DNA of 64,000 nt, from positions 124,001 to 188,000 of the forward strand of contig NZ_QFXK01000010.1 in assembly GCF_003261635.1 (NCBI RefSeq), read 5' to 3'. The number at the start of each line of letters is the position of its first letter. Position 1 is the first letter of the stretch. A program made the translations under genes and the position numbers. The DNA comes from Kribbella monticola (lineage in GTDB: Bacteria; Actinomycetota; Actinomycetes; Propionibacteriales; Kribbellaceae). Under the pieces are notes generated by a model that ran no database searches, had not been told where the DNA came from, and was given only the letters and a program-made list of their open reading frames with translations. This document shows positions 17,087 to 25,591 of this stretch, in pieces.

Positions 17087-18085
17087 CTACCGCGGCGGCA
17101 TGGATGAAGCCAGGTCCTTCAACATCTCCTCGGCGAGAGCGGTACGCCGGTACTCCACGGACCGGCCGACTCGGGTCGACTGCAGGAGACCCACAGCCCG
17201 TAGTGCACGGAGATGCTGGTTGACCGCGGACACGCTGATCCCGAGGCGGCGGGCGAGTTGGCTGGAACTCGCGGGTTCCGCGAGTCGCGTGAGCAAGCCG
17301 GCTCGGGTCTCGCCGAGCACGTTCGCAAGCGCAGCCGAAGGAATTGGCGAGACCTCCTCCCAGACAGTCGCGACGCCGCGGGCGCCGTAGACGATCAACG
17401 GCGGTCCGGCTGGATTGGCCGGGACGGCGGTGTGCAACGCGAACAGGCTCGGCATGAGAGCGAGCCCGCCGCCGTCGGTCACGACGTGACGGGACAGCGC
17501 GCCGGGGATCTCGACTCGCACGAGCGGGGGAGTGAAGCTGAGGCGATCGGAGAGACCCGAGAACATAGCCCCCAGGCCGTCCCGCGCGCAGACTCGGCTG
17601 CGGTAGCCGATGTCGGCTTCGAGGACCGCCCTGAACTGCTGCCAGTGCGGTTCGATCGCGGCTGTCCAGTACGCCTGCAGCCCGGACACCAGGCGGGACA
17701 GGAGTTCGGTCGCTGTTCGAACTGATGGCGCGCCTTCTCGCCGTACCGGACTTGAGATCGCGGCGAGATCAGCTTGGACCTGCTCGGGATCGGTGCCGGC
17801 GACCCTCGCGAGTTCGTCGTCGAAACAGGCGTACGGCGCCGGTGGGATCGGGCTGAGGAAGTCGGGCGACCAGCCGCGAGAGGTCAGTGACGACAGCAGA
17901 ATGCCGAAGTCAGGTAGCTGCCGCAGCTCAGGCAGTTGCCGCACCCAGGCCTGGTGGAACGGGTACCGCGCGGGGTTCTGTACGACGCGGAGGCTGAGCA
18001 CGGCCTCGCTCAGCGGCGAGATCACGAACCGCACCGACGCCAGGTCGGCCGAAGTCAACTCGTACTCGATCATCGGCTCCGTCAT
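17087..18085 (-). CDS. ArsR-type regulator with DUF5937-like N-terminus
   Basis: 332 residues. The N-terminal 240 residues (IEYELTSADLASVRFVISPL, RVVQNPARYPFHQAWVR) match the actinobacterial DUF5937 domain usually fused to a winged helix. The ArsR-type HTH is at the C-terminus: LLTRLAEPASSSQLARRLGI followed by VNQHLRALRAVGLLQSTRVG. The ligand is unknown and no metal-binding Cys cluster is seen. It starts about 40 bases past the terminator of the GH5 gene, so it is transcribed separately. Confidence 0.85.
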   Translation of the reverse strand: MTEPMIEYELTSADLASVRFVISPLSEAVLSLRVVQNPARYPFHQAWVRQLPELRQLPDFGILLSSLTSRGWSPDFLSPIPPAPYACFDDELARVAGTDPEQVQADLAAISSPVRREGAPSVRTATELLSRLVSGLQAYWTAAIEPHWQQFRAVLEADIGYRSRVCARDGLGAMFSGLSDRLSFTPPLVRVEIPGALSRHVVTDGGGLALMPSLFALHTAVPANPAGPPLIVYGARGVATVWEEVSPIPSAALANVLGETRAGLLTRLAEPASSSQLARRLGISVSAVNQHLRALRAVGLLQSTRVGRSVEYRRTALAEEMLKDLASSMPPR

Positions 18086-18122
18086 GACGGCTCTGCCGCG
18101 GAGCCCGCCTCGGGCTACTGCG

Positions 18123-18156
18123 AGAGGGCAGATCGGTGGTGGCCGATCTGCCCTCT
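18123..18156. terminator. Hairpin terminator of the GH5 gene
   Basis: A perfect 14-bp stem (AGAGGGCAGATCGG, 18123-18136, with its complement at 18143-18156) closes a 6-base loop 23 bases past the GH5 stop on the minus strand. There is no U-tract, as is common in actinomycetes. Confidence 0.85.
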
Positions 18157-18178
18157 GTGTTGGGTTGTTGTCAGCTGG

Positions 18179-19222
18179 TCACAGGCCCCAGCCGTATCGG
18201 ATGCGGTCTCGGCCGGAGGAGTTGCGGATGGTGAGGTTGAGATTGGTGCCGCTGCCGCTCAGGGCGAACATCGAATACCAGTCGTAATTGCCGCCGTCGG
18301 TGGGCTTTCCGCCGAGTGCGGGCCAATAGGTGCCACCCATTTGATTGTCCCGCATGACCTGGGTGACGGCCCGCAGATATCGCACGTAGTTGTCGGTGCT
18401 GCTCGAATTCGCATAGTTCAGGCCGGTGGACATCGGCGCGCCGTACTCCGTCATCACCGCGCGGGAGGCGCAGTTTCCGAGCCGGGTCTGGATGTGGCTG
18501 CGGAAAGCGTCGTACGTCATCGGGCCGTAGAAGAACGTGTAGTAGTGGAAGGACAGCAGCGTGCCGCTGAAACGGCTGTCGTTGCAGATGTCCCGCAGGT
18601 CCTGGCTGTAGCCGGTGCCGCCGATGAGTACTCGGCTGCGCACGGCCGAATAGTGGTAGTCGAGCCAGTCCGCCGCGACATTCCGCCAGTCCGCCGAACT
18701 GTAGCCGTGCGGCTCGTTCATCGGCTCGAAATAGACGTTGGTGTTCGCGCCGTAGGTGCTGGTCACCCGGGACCACATCGTGTTCCACGCGGCGTAGTCC
18801 GTGACCCGGCCGCCCGAAGCGGCGCCGTCCTCCCAATAGGCGAGGATGACCTTGAATCCGCGCTCGGCGGCGGCGTCGATGGCGCCGCGGTAGTTGTTCC
18901 ACCAGGTCGTGCCGACGGTGTGGGTGTTGATCGGCAGCCGGACGGTGTTGACGCCGACCGCCGCCAGATCGTCGTACACGGCATTGGCCTTGGCGCGCAC
19001 GGTCGCGTTGCTGTCGGTCTGGCTCAGTCCCGAAATGACGAGCGGGCCTTTGCTGAAGTTGTCACCGAGAACGGCCCAGTTCATACCTCGGAACTGATTG
19101 GTGGTGGCGCTGGCCGGCGTCGACGTCGCGACGAGGCCGCCCAATGCAAGGGCGGCCACCACCAGCAGGGTCAGCGATCGACGTAATACGGTGCTGCGGG
19201 AATGGGGCGGTCTTCCGTTCAT
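18179..19222 (-). CDS. Secreted glycoside hydrolase family 5
   Basis: 347 residues. The signal peptide is clear (RRSLTLLVVAALALGGLVAT, cleavage near ASA-TT about residue 39). The GH5 barrel has FEPMNEPHG with the acid/base Glu (about 168) and AVMTEYGAP with the nucleophile Glu (about 257), plus VNTVRLPINTHT and TYWPALGG. This family cleaves beta-1,4-glucans or mannans outside the cell. There is no carbohydrate-binding module or dockerin; the protein is a bare catalytic domain. Confidence 0.9.
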   Translation of the reverse strand: MNGRPPHSRSTVLRRSLTLLVVAALALGGLVATSTPASATTNQFRGMNWAVLGDNFSKGPLVISGLSQTDSNATVRAKANAVYDDLAAVGVNTVRLPINTHTVGTTWWNNYRGAIDAAAERGFKVILAYWEDGAASGGRVTDYAAWNTMWSRVTSTYGANTNVYFEPMNEPHGYSSADWRNVAADWLDYHYSAVRSRVLIGGTGYSQDLRDICNDSRFSGTLLSFHYYTFFYGPMTYDAFRSHIQTRLGNCASRAVMTEYGAPMSTGLNYANSSSTDNYVRYLRAVTQVMRDNQMGGTYWPALGGKPTDGGNYDWYSMFALSGSGTNLNLTIRNSSGRDRIRYGWGL

Positions 19223-19369
19223 CGTTTTGCCTCTTCTGAGCGCTCGAGGGTCTACGGCTTTACCTGTTCAGGAATATCCGGCCCGCACCGAGCGGTGTCC
19301 ATCCGTTGATCAGAGGTGGGCACGAACGTTCAGATCCGAACACGCCAGGCGTGATGAAACTGAATCATT

Positions 19370-20266
19370 TCAGGAGGTTGGTTCGATGATTTCTTTGATC
19401 AGCCAGGCGACGGCGTGGTCCGGGTACGGTCGCGGAAGCGAGAGGACGATGTGATCGAAGCCCAGTGCGATCGCCTTGCGCACGATCGCGCGCGTCTCCG
19501 CCGGGTCGGAGTACGAGACGATTTGCTGCAGGGAGCGGCTGATCGTGGCGGGGTCCCGGCCGATGCGCTCGCACTCCGAGTCGAGCCGTCGTAGCCGGTC
19601 GGCGAGGGTGTCGAAGTCGGTGTGTGGTGGGCCGCCGATGTTCCAGCTGTCGGCGTACTCCGCAACGAGTCGCAGCATCCGGTTGCCCCAGCCGCCGATG
19701 AGAAGCGGCGGGCCGGGTCGCTGGATCGGCTTCGGCTCGTTCCGGTTCTGCTCGAGGGTGTAGTAGCGGCCGTGGAAATCGAACACGTCCTCGGTCCACA
19801 TCCCGCGCAGGATCTGGATCGTTTCGCGAAGCCTGTCGACGCCCTCACCTGGCGGCACCAGCGTCAGCCCGTAGGCGGCGTACTCCTCGATGGCCGGGTT
19901 GGGGCCGGGGATTCCGCTCAGGCCCGCCGGCTGGTGGGTGCCGCCGGCTCCCAGGCCCATGACGAGCCTGCCGCCGGAGATGACGTCGAGGGTGGTGGCG
20001 ATCTTGCCGAGCACCGCCGGCGGGCGGATGCGGTTGCTGGTCACGAGCAGGCCGAAGCGGAGACGGACGGTCTGCGCGGCAAGTGCTGTCAGCAGCGTCC
20101 AGCCTTCGTAGATCTCGCCGTCCTTGGGGCCGGCGAGCGGGAGGTAGTGGTCCCACAGCCACGCGTCCTGGATCTGCGGGGCCTCGTCGGCCTCGAGCCA
20201 GACGCGCTGAATATCGGCGTACGGGACATGCATCGGGGTCGTCTTCAGGCCGAAGGTCACAGTCAT
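19370..20266 (-). CDS. LLM-class (F420-dependent type) oxidoreductase
   Basis: 298 residues of the luciferase-like monooxygenase fold. It shows FGLKTTPMHVPYADIQRVWL at the N-terminus, DAWLWDHYLPL, VRLRFGLLVTSNRIRPPAVL and ISGGRLVMGLGAGG, typical of actinobacterial F420-dependent members. The cofactor is inferred from the family, since FMN members look alike. It is divergent from a MarR gene across a 61-base region packed with palindromes, and is the likely target of that repressor. Confidence 0.87.
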   Translation of the reverse strand: MTVTFGLKTTPMHVPYADIQRVWLEADEAPQIQDAWLWDHYLPLAGPKDGEIYEGWTLLTALAAQTVRLRFGLLVTSNRIRPPAVLGKIATTLDVISGGRLVMGLGAGGTHQPAGLSGIPGPNPAIEEYAAYGLTLVPPGEGVDRLRETIQILRGMWTEDVFDFHGRYYTLEQNRNEPKPIQRPGPPLLIGGWGNRMLRLVAEYADSWNIGGPPHTDFDTLADRLRRLDSECERIGRDPATISRSLQQIVSYSDPAETRAIVRKAIALGFDHIVLSLPRPYPDHAVAWLIKEIIEPTS

Positions 20267-20268
20267 AT

Positions 20269-20306
20269 CGTCAGCGTAACTGATGATCAGCGCACCTGAC
20301 GATCAG
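20269..20306. promoter_or_regulatory. MarR operator array
   Basis: Between the LLM and MarR starts lie CTGATGATCAG (20280-20290, a perfect palindrome about a central base), CTGACGATCAG (20296-20306) sixteen bases on, and an inverted CGTCAG (20269-20274). Repeated palindromes in a divergent region next to a MarR gene are the expected operator pattern. Confidence 0.65.
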
Positions 20307-20327
20307 GAGAGCGGTAGATTGGGCAGC

Positions 20328-20732
20328 ATGGTGTCCGACCGGTTGGGGTATCTGCTCAAGCACGTGCTGGCCGAACTCACCGAGGCCCAAGCGGCAGCGC
20401 TGGCGCCACAGGGGCTCAACGGCCGCGATCTCGCCGTACTGTCGGCCGTCGCGTCGGGGGAGCCGTTGTCACAGCTGGAGGTCGCGGCGCGGCTTCGGGT
20501 CGACCGGACGTCGATCGGAGACCTGCTGGACGGGTTGGAAGAACGAGGTCTCGTCGAGCGCCGGCGCAGTACGGAGGACCGCCGCCGCAACGTGGTCGTC
20601 CTGACCCCGCAAGGCGAGTCCACGTTCGAAGCGGCCGAACGAATCCGCCTCGACGTCGAGCGCAGGTTCCTCGCCCCGATCCCGCATCCCGACCGCTTCC
20701 GCAAGGACCTGCGACTCCTGCTCGGCGAATGA
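20328..20732 (+). CDS. MarR family transcriptional regulator
   Basis: 134 residues from ATG 20328 (MVSDRLGYLLKHVLAEL); an in-frame ATG at 20283 falls inside the operator array and is less likely. The winged helix is clear: LSQLEVAARLRVDRTSIGDL, then LEERGLVERRRSTEDRRRNV with the wing and VVLTPQGE. A dimeric repressor that probably responds to a small phenolic-type ligand. It likely controls itself and the divergent LLM oxidoreductase. Confidence 0.9.
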   Translation: MVSDRLGYLLKHVLAELTEAQAAALAPQGLNGRDLAVLSAVASGEPLSQLEVAARLRVDRTSIGDLLDGLEERGLVERRRSTEDRRRNVVVLTPQGESTFEAAERIRLDVERRFLAPIPHPDRFRKDLRLLLGE

Positions 20733-20787
20733 CGAGTTGTCGCCGACCTTCTGGCCTGTCCCAAAACATCTAGACGTCGCCTGCGGG

Positions 20788-21759
20788 CTAGCCCAGGAAG
20801 GCGGTCAGTTCTGCGATGACGGATTGCGGGTTCTCCTCGGCGAGGAAGTGGCCGGTGCCGGGGACTTTGTGGACGCGTACGTCGGTGCCTTGGTTGGCCC
20901 ACACGGCTTTCATGGTGTCGTAGCTGTACTCCGAGGTCAGCCCGAGGAACGGTGCCGTGATGCGGTCGTAGCCGGCGAAGTCGACGACATCGGTGTGGAA
21001 GGCCTGGTACCACGCGTTGCCGGCCCGGATCGCCTCCGGACCGGAGTACGCGTGGGCATAGACCCGCCGCGAGAGCTCGTCGATCATCGACGGGTCCGGC
21101 GGGAAGGCATTCATGAAGTAGTCGACCACGTACCGCGAACGGCCGGCGATCAGCTGCTCCGGCAGGCTTTGAACCTGGTTGAAGGCGAACCACCAGAGGC
21201 TGAAGCCCTGCCCGGGCTTGACCAGCAACGGCAGCTGGTAGAGCGACTCGTCGGGGTGCCCGACATCCATCAGGACGACCTTCCGCGTCGCCGCTCGGTG
21301 GTTGACCGCGAAGCTGTGCGCGACCATCGCGCCGATGTCGTGGCCGGCGATGTTCACCGAGTCGTAGCCCAGGTGCCGGACGAGCTCGTAGACGTCGCGC
21401 GCCATCGTCTTCTTGTCGTACCCGTCCGCGGGCTTGTCCGATCCGCCCATGCCACGAAGATCGACGGCGATCACGGTGTAGCGCTTCGCCAGCGCAGGCA
21501 GGATCTTGTGGAACTCCCACCAGGTCTGCGGCCAACCCGGCAGCAACACCAACGGCTCACCGTGCCCGCCGATCACATAGTGCTGTCCCTTCGCGTACTT
21601 GCTCCGCAGCCCGAGCTTCCGCGCCAGCGCCGCATCCGACGGCACAGCGCCGGCACTGCTCGTATCCACAGCCGCAGCAGGCGTCGCCACCCCACCCGCA
21701 CCCGCCACAGCCGCTGCCCCGGCACCCAACGCCAGCAATCGCCTCCGGTTGATGTCCAT
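20788..21759 (-). CDS. Tat-exported alpha/beta hydrolase (epoxide hydrolase-like)
   Basis: 323 residues from ATG 21759. A twin-arginine signal (NRRRLLALGAGAAAVAG) is followed by an alanine-rich cleavage region near residue 30. The fold shows the oxyanion motif LLPGWPQTWWE, the nucleophile Asp in IAGHDIGAMVAH and the catalytic His in GTGHFLAEENP. Asp nucleophile plus cap region (WWFAFNQVQSLPE) indicates an epoxide hydrolase or dehalogenase-like enzyme acting outside the membrane. Convergent with the MarR gene. Confidence 0.88.
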   Translation of the reverse strand: MDINRRRLLALGAGAAAVAGAGGVATPAAAVDTSSAGAVPSDAALARKLGLRSKYAKGQHYVIGGHGEPLVLLPGWPQTWWEFHKILPALAKRYTVIAVDLRGMGGSDKPADGYDKKTMARDVYELVRHLGYDSVNIAGHDIGAMVAHSFAVNHRAATRKVVLMDVGHPDESLYQLPLLVKPGQGFSLWWFAFNQVQSLPEQLIAGRSRYVVDYFMNAFPPDPSMIDELSRRVYAHAYSGPEAIRAGNAWYQAFHTDVVDFAGYDRITAPFLGLTSEYSYDTMKAVWANQGTDVRVHKVPGTGHFLAEENPQSVIAELTAFLG

Positions 21760-21962
21760 CCACCCCACCCTTCTCCAGGCGCCACCGCCCACCGGCGCCG
21801 CCACTGCCGCGACCCTAGGACGCCACTGGCTCACTTGGGCCAGAAACTTGACGACCTCGCTGCGGGTGACGACTTGCCAACAGGCGGCAAGGCGGCTTGA
21901 GTTCGTAGACTCAGGCGGGTCTGCTTCGATACGCGAAGGGGTGGGGGGCGCTGGAGGCGTCG

Positions 21963-24788
21963 TTGCGGCGGGTGGAGTTCCGGGTCCTTGGGCCGCTGTC
22001 GGTGACGTGTGGTGGCGAGGAGTTGCTGCTGGGTGGGCCGAAGCAGCGCGGGCTGCTGGCGGCGCTGCTGCTGAACTCGAACCGGCGGGTCGCGCTCGAA
22101 CGGTTGGCTGGGTTGCTCTGGGACGAGCCGCCGCAATCGGCGACCGCGAACCTCCGAACCTACGCGTCCGGCCTGCGCCGGGTGATCGGCGATCGCCTGC
22201 TGGCCCGGGACGGCGGATACGAGTTGGTCGTCGCTCCGGGGGAGTCGGACGTCGAGCGGTTCGGCGAACTGGTGTCGCGTGGCCGGGCGGAACTGGCCGC
22301 CGGGAATCAGTCGGCGGCGGACATCCTGCTGCGCGAGGCGCTCGACCAGTGGCGCGGCCGATGTGGTGAAGACTTGCCTGGCGATATCCCGCTGGCCCGG
22401 CACCTCGGTCTGCTCGACGAACAGCGCCTGCTCGTCCTGGAGGACAGCCTGCTGCTGCGGTTGGAGCTTGCCGACCTGCGCCAGACGGTGACCGAAGTAC
22501 GGGTGCTGCTGACCGATCATCCGACTCGGGAGCGATTGTGGGCCGTGCTCATGACCGCGTTGTACCGAAGCGGTGATGTCGCCGGATCCTTGGCCGCCTA
22601 TCGTGCGGCCGCCGACGCACTGGACCGCGAACTAGGTATGCGGCCGGGCCAAGAGCTACGTGATCTGCAACAGGCGATCCTGGCCAGGGACCCTGCCCTG
22701 GAAGGCACTGTCAGGACTCCCGCTGCGCCGGTGTCCGACATTCCTCGGCAGCTGCCGAGGGACAGCCGGGTGATGGTCGGCCGCGATGACGAGTTGGCGG
22801 CGATCATGACGGTCTGCTCCGGTGCAGCCCGGGACCCGGCCCAGCCGAGGGTGGTGTCGATCGACGGACAGGCCGGAGTCGGCAAGTCCGCGCTTGCGTT
22901 GCGCGCCGCGCATCTGCTCGCCGGGAGACATCCCGACGGACAGCTGTACGTCGACCTGCGCGGCACCACGACTGGACTCGAACCGGTTTCGAGCGTCCAC
23001 GCGCTGGCCGGACTCCTCCGCGCGTTGGGGGACCCGCACCAGACCAGCCTCGACGAGCACGAACTCTCCGCCCGGTTCCGCACGATCACAGCCGATCGCG
23101 CGCTGCTGCTCGTACTCGACAACGCCAGTCACACCCAGCAGGTGCTGCCACTGCTCCCGGCCAGCGGCAATTGCACCGCTCTCGTGACGAGCAGGCGTCG
23201 GCTCACGACGCTGGACGCCTCGTTGTGTCTGTCGCTGGACGTGCTGTCGCCGGAGGCGGCCCGCGCCACGCTGACGGAGTACGGGCCGCCCGGCGAGCAG
23301 GACGAGGGTGCTGTCGCGGATGTGGCCGAGCTCTGTGGGCGACTGCCACTAGCCCTTCGAATCGCGGCAGCCCGTCGCGCCTCGCGTCCGGACTGGTCAC
23401 TCGCCGAGCTGGCCCGCCAGCTCGCTGACGACCGGCGTCGCCTCGACGAGCTGAGCACCGATGACGTCAGTGTCCGGGCGGCCTTCGCGGCGACCTTCGA
23501 CGCACTGCGCTTCGGCGACAAGCCCGGCGAATCCACGGCCGCCGAGCTCTTCCGGCTGATGGGTGCACTGCCGTTGCCGACGTACGGCGAGGAGGTGCTG
23601 GCCGCTCTCGCCGATGTCACCGAGGCAGAGCTCAAGTCGGCGCTTCGGCGTCTTGTCGACCTGCATGCGGTCGAGCCTCGGGCGGGCCGATTCGTGTTGC
23701 ACGATCTCCTGCGCCTGTTCGCTGCCGAACTTGCCGAGCACGAGCTGGCCGAATCCGAACGCGAGGCTGCGCTGGCCCGTGTCTTCAGCTACTGCGCCGA
23801 AGCTTCCCGGCAGGCGCGCGAGCAGTTCCGACCGGTACGACGTGATCTCCCTGTGGTGTTGTCGATCGCCAAGCAGGCAAAGCGTCCAGAGTGCGACACG
23901 ATCGACCAGGCGGCGATCTGGTTCGATTCCGAGCGCGAGGCGCTGCGGGCAATGGTGGGGATTGCTGATCGCGGTTCGGCAGCGCTGTACTTACCGACCA
24001 CGGTCATCGTCGACGCGCTCTCGACCGACCTGGAACGTGACCAGCGGCTGCCCGAAGCGATCGAGCTCAACGAGACACTGGCCCGCATCGCCGAGCGGAA
24101 CGGCGACACCGTCGAGGCAGCCGAGTGCTGGCGCTATCTGGCGAGTTGTCATCAGCGACTCGGCAATCGGGCGCTTGCGCGCGACTACGTGGCACGGGGT
24201 ATCGAGCTGGGCCGGAAGACGGGCCAGACCACCCGGCTCGTGTCCGCCCTCAACACGCTGGCGATCTTCAGCACCGAAAGCGGTGACTTCGATGCGGCCG
24301 AATCCCTGCTGACAGAGGCCCTGGGCCTGGTCGGCGACAGCGACGAGGTCGCACTCGGAATCCTGCTCAACACCCAGGGGATGAACGCGCGCTGGGCCGG
24401 TGACAACGCCAAGGCCGTCGAACATCTACTGGCTAGCTTGGCGATTCGAAGCCGGGTCGGAGACCGCGTTGGGCAGGCCTACACGAGGTACCAGCTCGGG
24501 CGGGCGTATCTCGCCTCAGACCAGCTTGAGGACGCGCTGCTCCACCTGGACGCGTTGGTCGATCTGGCCGTCGACCTGTCGGCCCGTGATCTCGAGCGGG
24601 AGGGCCGGATCGCCCGGATGCAGGTCTTCAATCGCCTCGGCCGCGTTGCCGACGCCCAGGACGAGCTGGCTCGGGCGCTGGACCTGTGCGAGGTCGTGGG
24701 GCAGCTGACCGCTCGATCCCAGGTGCTCGTGGCCGCCGCGGATCCTTCCGCCGACCCCGAGCGGGACACGGCCCTGGCAACCGCGTGA
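21963..24788 (+). CDS. SARP/BTAD regulator with NB-ARC ATPase and TPR domains (AfsR-like)
   Basis: 941 residues from TTG 21963, five bases after GGAGG; a GTG at 21972 is the alternative. Order of domains: OmpR-type winged helix (FRVLGPLSVTCGGEELLLGG, 1-95), BTAD helical domain (about 95-240), an STAND/NB-ARC ATPase with Walker A GQAGVGKSAL (about 302) and LLLVLDNA, then TPR-like repeats (about 700-900). SARPs activate natural-product operons by binding phased direct repeats near -35. The gene converges on the Cys-rich-peptide locus, whose two promoters carry such repeats, so it is the likely activator. Confidence 0.9.
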   Translation: MRRVEFRVLGPLSVTCGGEELLLGGPKQRGLLAALLLNSNRRVALERLAGLLWDEPPQSATANLRTYASGLRRVIGDRLLARDGGYELVVAPGESDVERFGELVSRGRAELAAGNQSAADILLREALDQWRGRCGEDLPGDIPLARHLGLLDEQRLLVLEDSLLLRLELADLRQTVTEVRVLLTDHPTRERLWAVLMTALYRSGDVAGSLAAYRAAADALDRELGMRPGQELRDLQQAILARDPALEGTVRTPAAPVSDIPRQLPRDSRVMVGRDDELAAIMTVCSGAARDPAQPRVVSIDGQAGVGKSALALRAAHLLAGRHPDGQLYVDLRGTTTGLEPVSSVHALAGLLRALGDPHQTSLDEHELSARFRTITADRALLLVLDNASHTQQVLPLLPASGNCTALVTSRRRLTTLDASLCLSLDVLSPEAARATLTEYGPPGEQDEGAVADVAELCGRLPLALRIAAARRASRPDWSLAELARQLADDRRRLDELSTDDVSVRAAFAATFDALRFGDKPGESTAAELFRLMGALPLPTYGEEVLAALADVTEAELKSALRRLVDLHAVEPRAGRFVLHDLLRLFAAELAEHELAESEREAALARVFSYCAEASRQAREQFRPVRRDLPVVLSIAKQAKRPECDTIDQAAIWFDSEREALRAMVGIADRGSAALYLPTTVIVDALSTDLERDQRLPEAIELNETLARIAERNGDTVEAAECWRYLASCHQRLGNRALARDYVARGIELGRKTGQTTRLVSALNTLAIFSTESGDFDAAESLLTEALGLVGDSDEVALGILLNTQGMNARWAGDNAKAVEHLLASLAIRSRVGDRVGQAYTRYQLGRAYLASDQLEDALLHLDALVDLAVDLSARDLEREGRIARMQVFNRLGRVADAQDELARALDLCEVVGQLTARSQVLVAAADPSADPERDTALATA

Positions 24789-24839
24789 CCGGCCGGCGAT
24801 GTCCCGGGGTGACGCCTGCCACCCCGGGACGGCGTACGG

Positions 24840-25034
24840 TCAGCAGCTCCCGATGTGCTGCCAGGCACCGCAGCTGATGGTCGCGCACTCGACGTTCCGG
24901 TAGCACGTCCGGCGGAACTTGACGTGGTCGAGGCACTTGTAGTCGTAGTAGGTCACGGGACAGGCCGACGCCTCTGCCTGTGGCACGATCCGCGCCAGCG
25001 CCTGGTCCGCAACCGCCCTGAGTTTGGTGAGCAT
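24840..25034 (-). CDS. Cys-rich precursor peptide (64 residues, six Cys)
   Basis: An ATG at 25034 with AAGGAAGGA five bases upstream opens a 64-residue peptide. The first 24 residues (MLTKLRAVADQALARIVPQA then EASA) form an amphipathic, Cys-free leader without the hydrophobic core of a Sec signal. The remaining 40 begin and end with Cys, with Cys at 25, 34, 44, 50, 55 and 64. An AxA-type cleavage site (ASA-C) separates the two parts. The neighbours encode a signal peptidase, an ABC exporter and two thiol-redox proteins, so I infer export, leader removal and formation of up to three disulfides. No lanthipeptide, radical-SAM or YcaO enzyme is nearby. Activity unknown. Confidence 0.72.
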   Translation of the reverse strand: MLTKLRAVADQALARIVPQAEASACPVTYYDYKCLDHVKFRRTCYRNVECATISCGAWQHIGSC

Positions 25035-25079
25035 GCGAGTCCTTCCTTGGTCAGCCGGTCGGTCGACCGGATTGACGCT

Positions 25080-25125
25080 GACGCTAGGCACGCGGCGTAC
25101 AGATCGGGATCGATGGTGCATACAG
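25080..25125 (-). promoter_or_regulatory. SARP-type promoter of the peptide gene
   Basis: Read on the minus strand: TGTATG (from 25124), 23 bases later TGTACG (from 25101), then CTAGCGTC (25087-25080). The same TCTGTAYGCCG, spacing and CTAGCGTC occur upstream of the MauE-like gene. The 23-base step equals the 11+12 spacing of the three repeats there. Confidence 0.6.
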
Positions 25126-25156
25126 GTACGACGTACTGCGTTGTTCGTGCGCACCG

Positions 25157-25591
25157 TCATCGGCCGAGCTGCCGCAGTACGACGCCGAGCAGCCGGTCGA
25201 TCGCGTAGCCGCCGGCCGTCCGCGAGTCGACACTGTTGGCCGCGTTGTCGCCCAGGAGGATCAGCTGTCCGGCCGGAACGGTCAGCTGTGGCACGCGTCG
25301 GGCGACCTCGGGCGGCACCACCTCTCCGGGCAGGCCGGCGATCCGCTTCACCACCCATCGGCGGTCGCCGACAGCGCCGAACGGAGGTGACGTCGACGGG
25401 GACGCAGTCACCACGACGACGTCTCCTCGCCGGAGCTTGTCGGCCGAGGTCCGGCGGACCAGTAGCCGGTCTCCGGGCCGGTACGCCGGCTCCATGCTGC
25501 TGCCGTCCACGGTGATGACGACATAGTGACCGCGTACCCACCACAGGATCGTCCCCGACAACACAGCGGCGACGAGGAGCGGCCGGATCAC
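25157..25591 (-). CDS. S26-family signal peptidase
   Basis: 144 residues from the GTG at 25591, which overlaps the ABC transporter stop as GTGA. One N-terminal membrane segment (VIRPLLVAAVLSGTILWW) is followed by the serine motif VDGSSMEPAYRPGDRLLV, the lysine motif WVVKRIAGLPGE and the substrate-pocket motif LILLGDNAANSVDSR. All catalytic elements are present, though the protein is shorter than a housekeeping LepB. Its coupling to the exporter gene suggests it is dedicated to cleaving the Cys-rich peptide leader, probably at ASA-C. Confidence 0.9.
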   Translation of the reverse strand: MIRPLLVAAVLSGTILWWVRGHYVVITVDGSSMEPAYRPGDRLLVRRTSADKLRRGDVVVVTASPSTSPPFGAVGDRRWVVKRIAGLPGEVVPPEVARRVPQLTVPAGQLILLGDNAANSVDSRTAGGYAIDRLLGVVLRQLGR

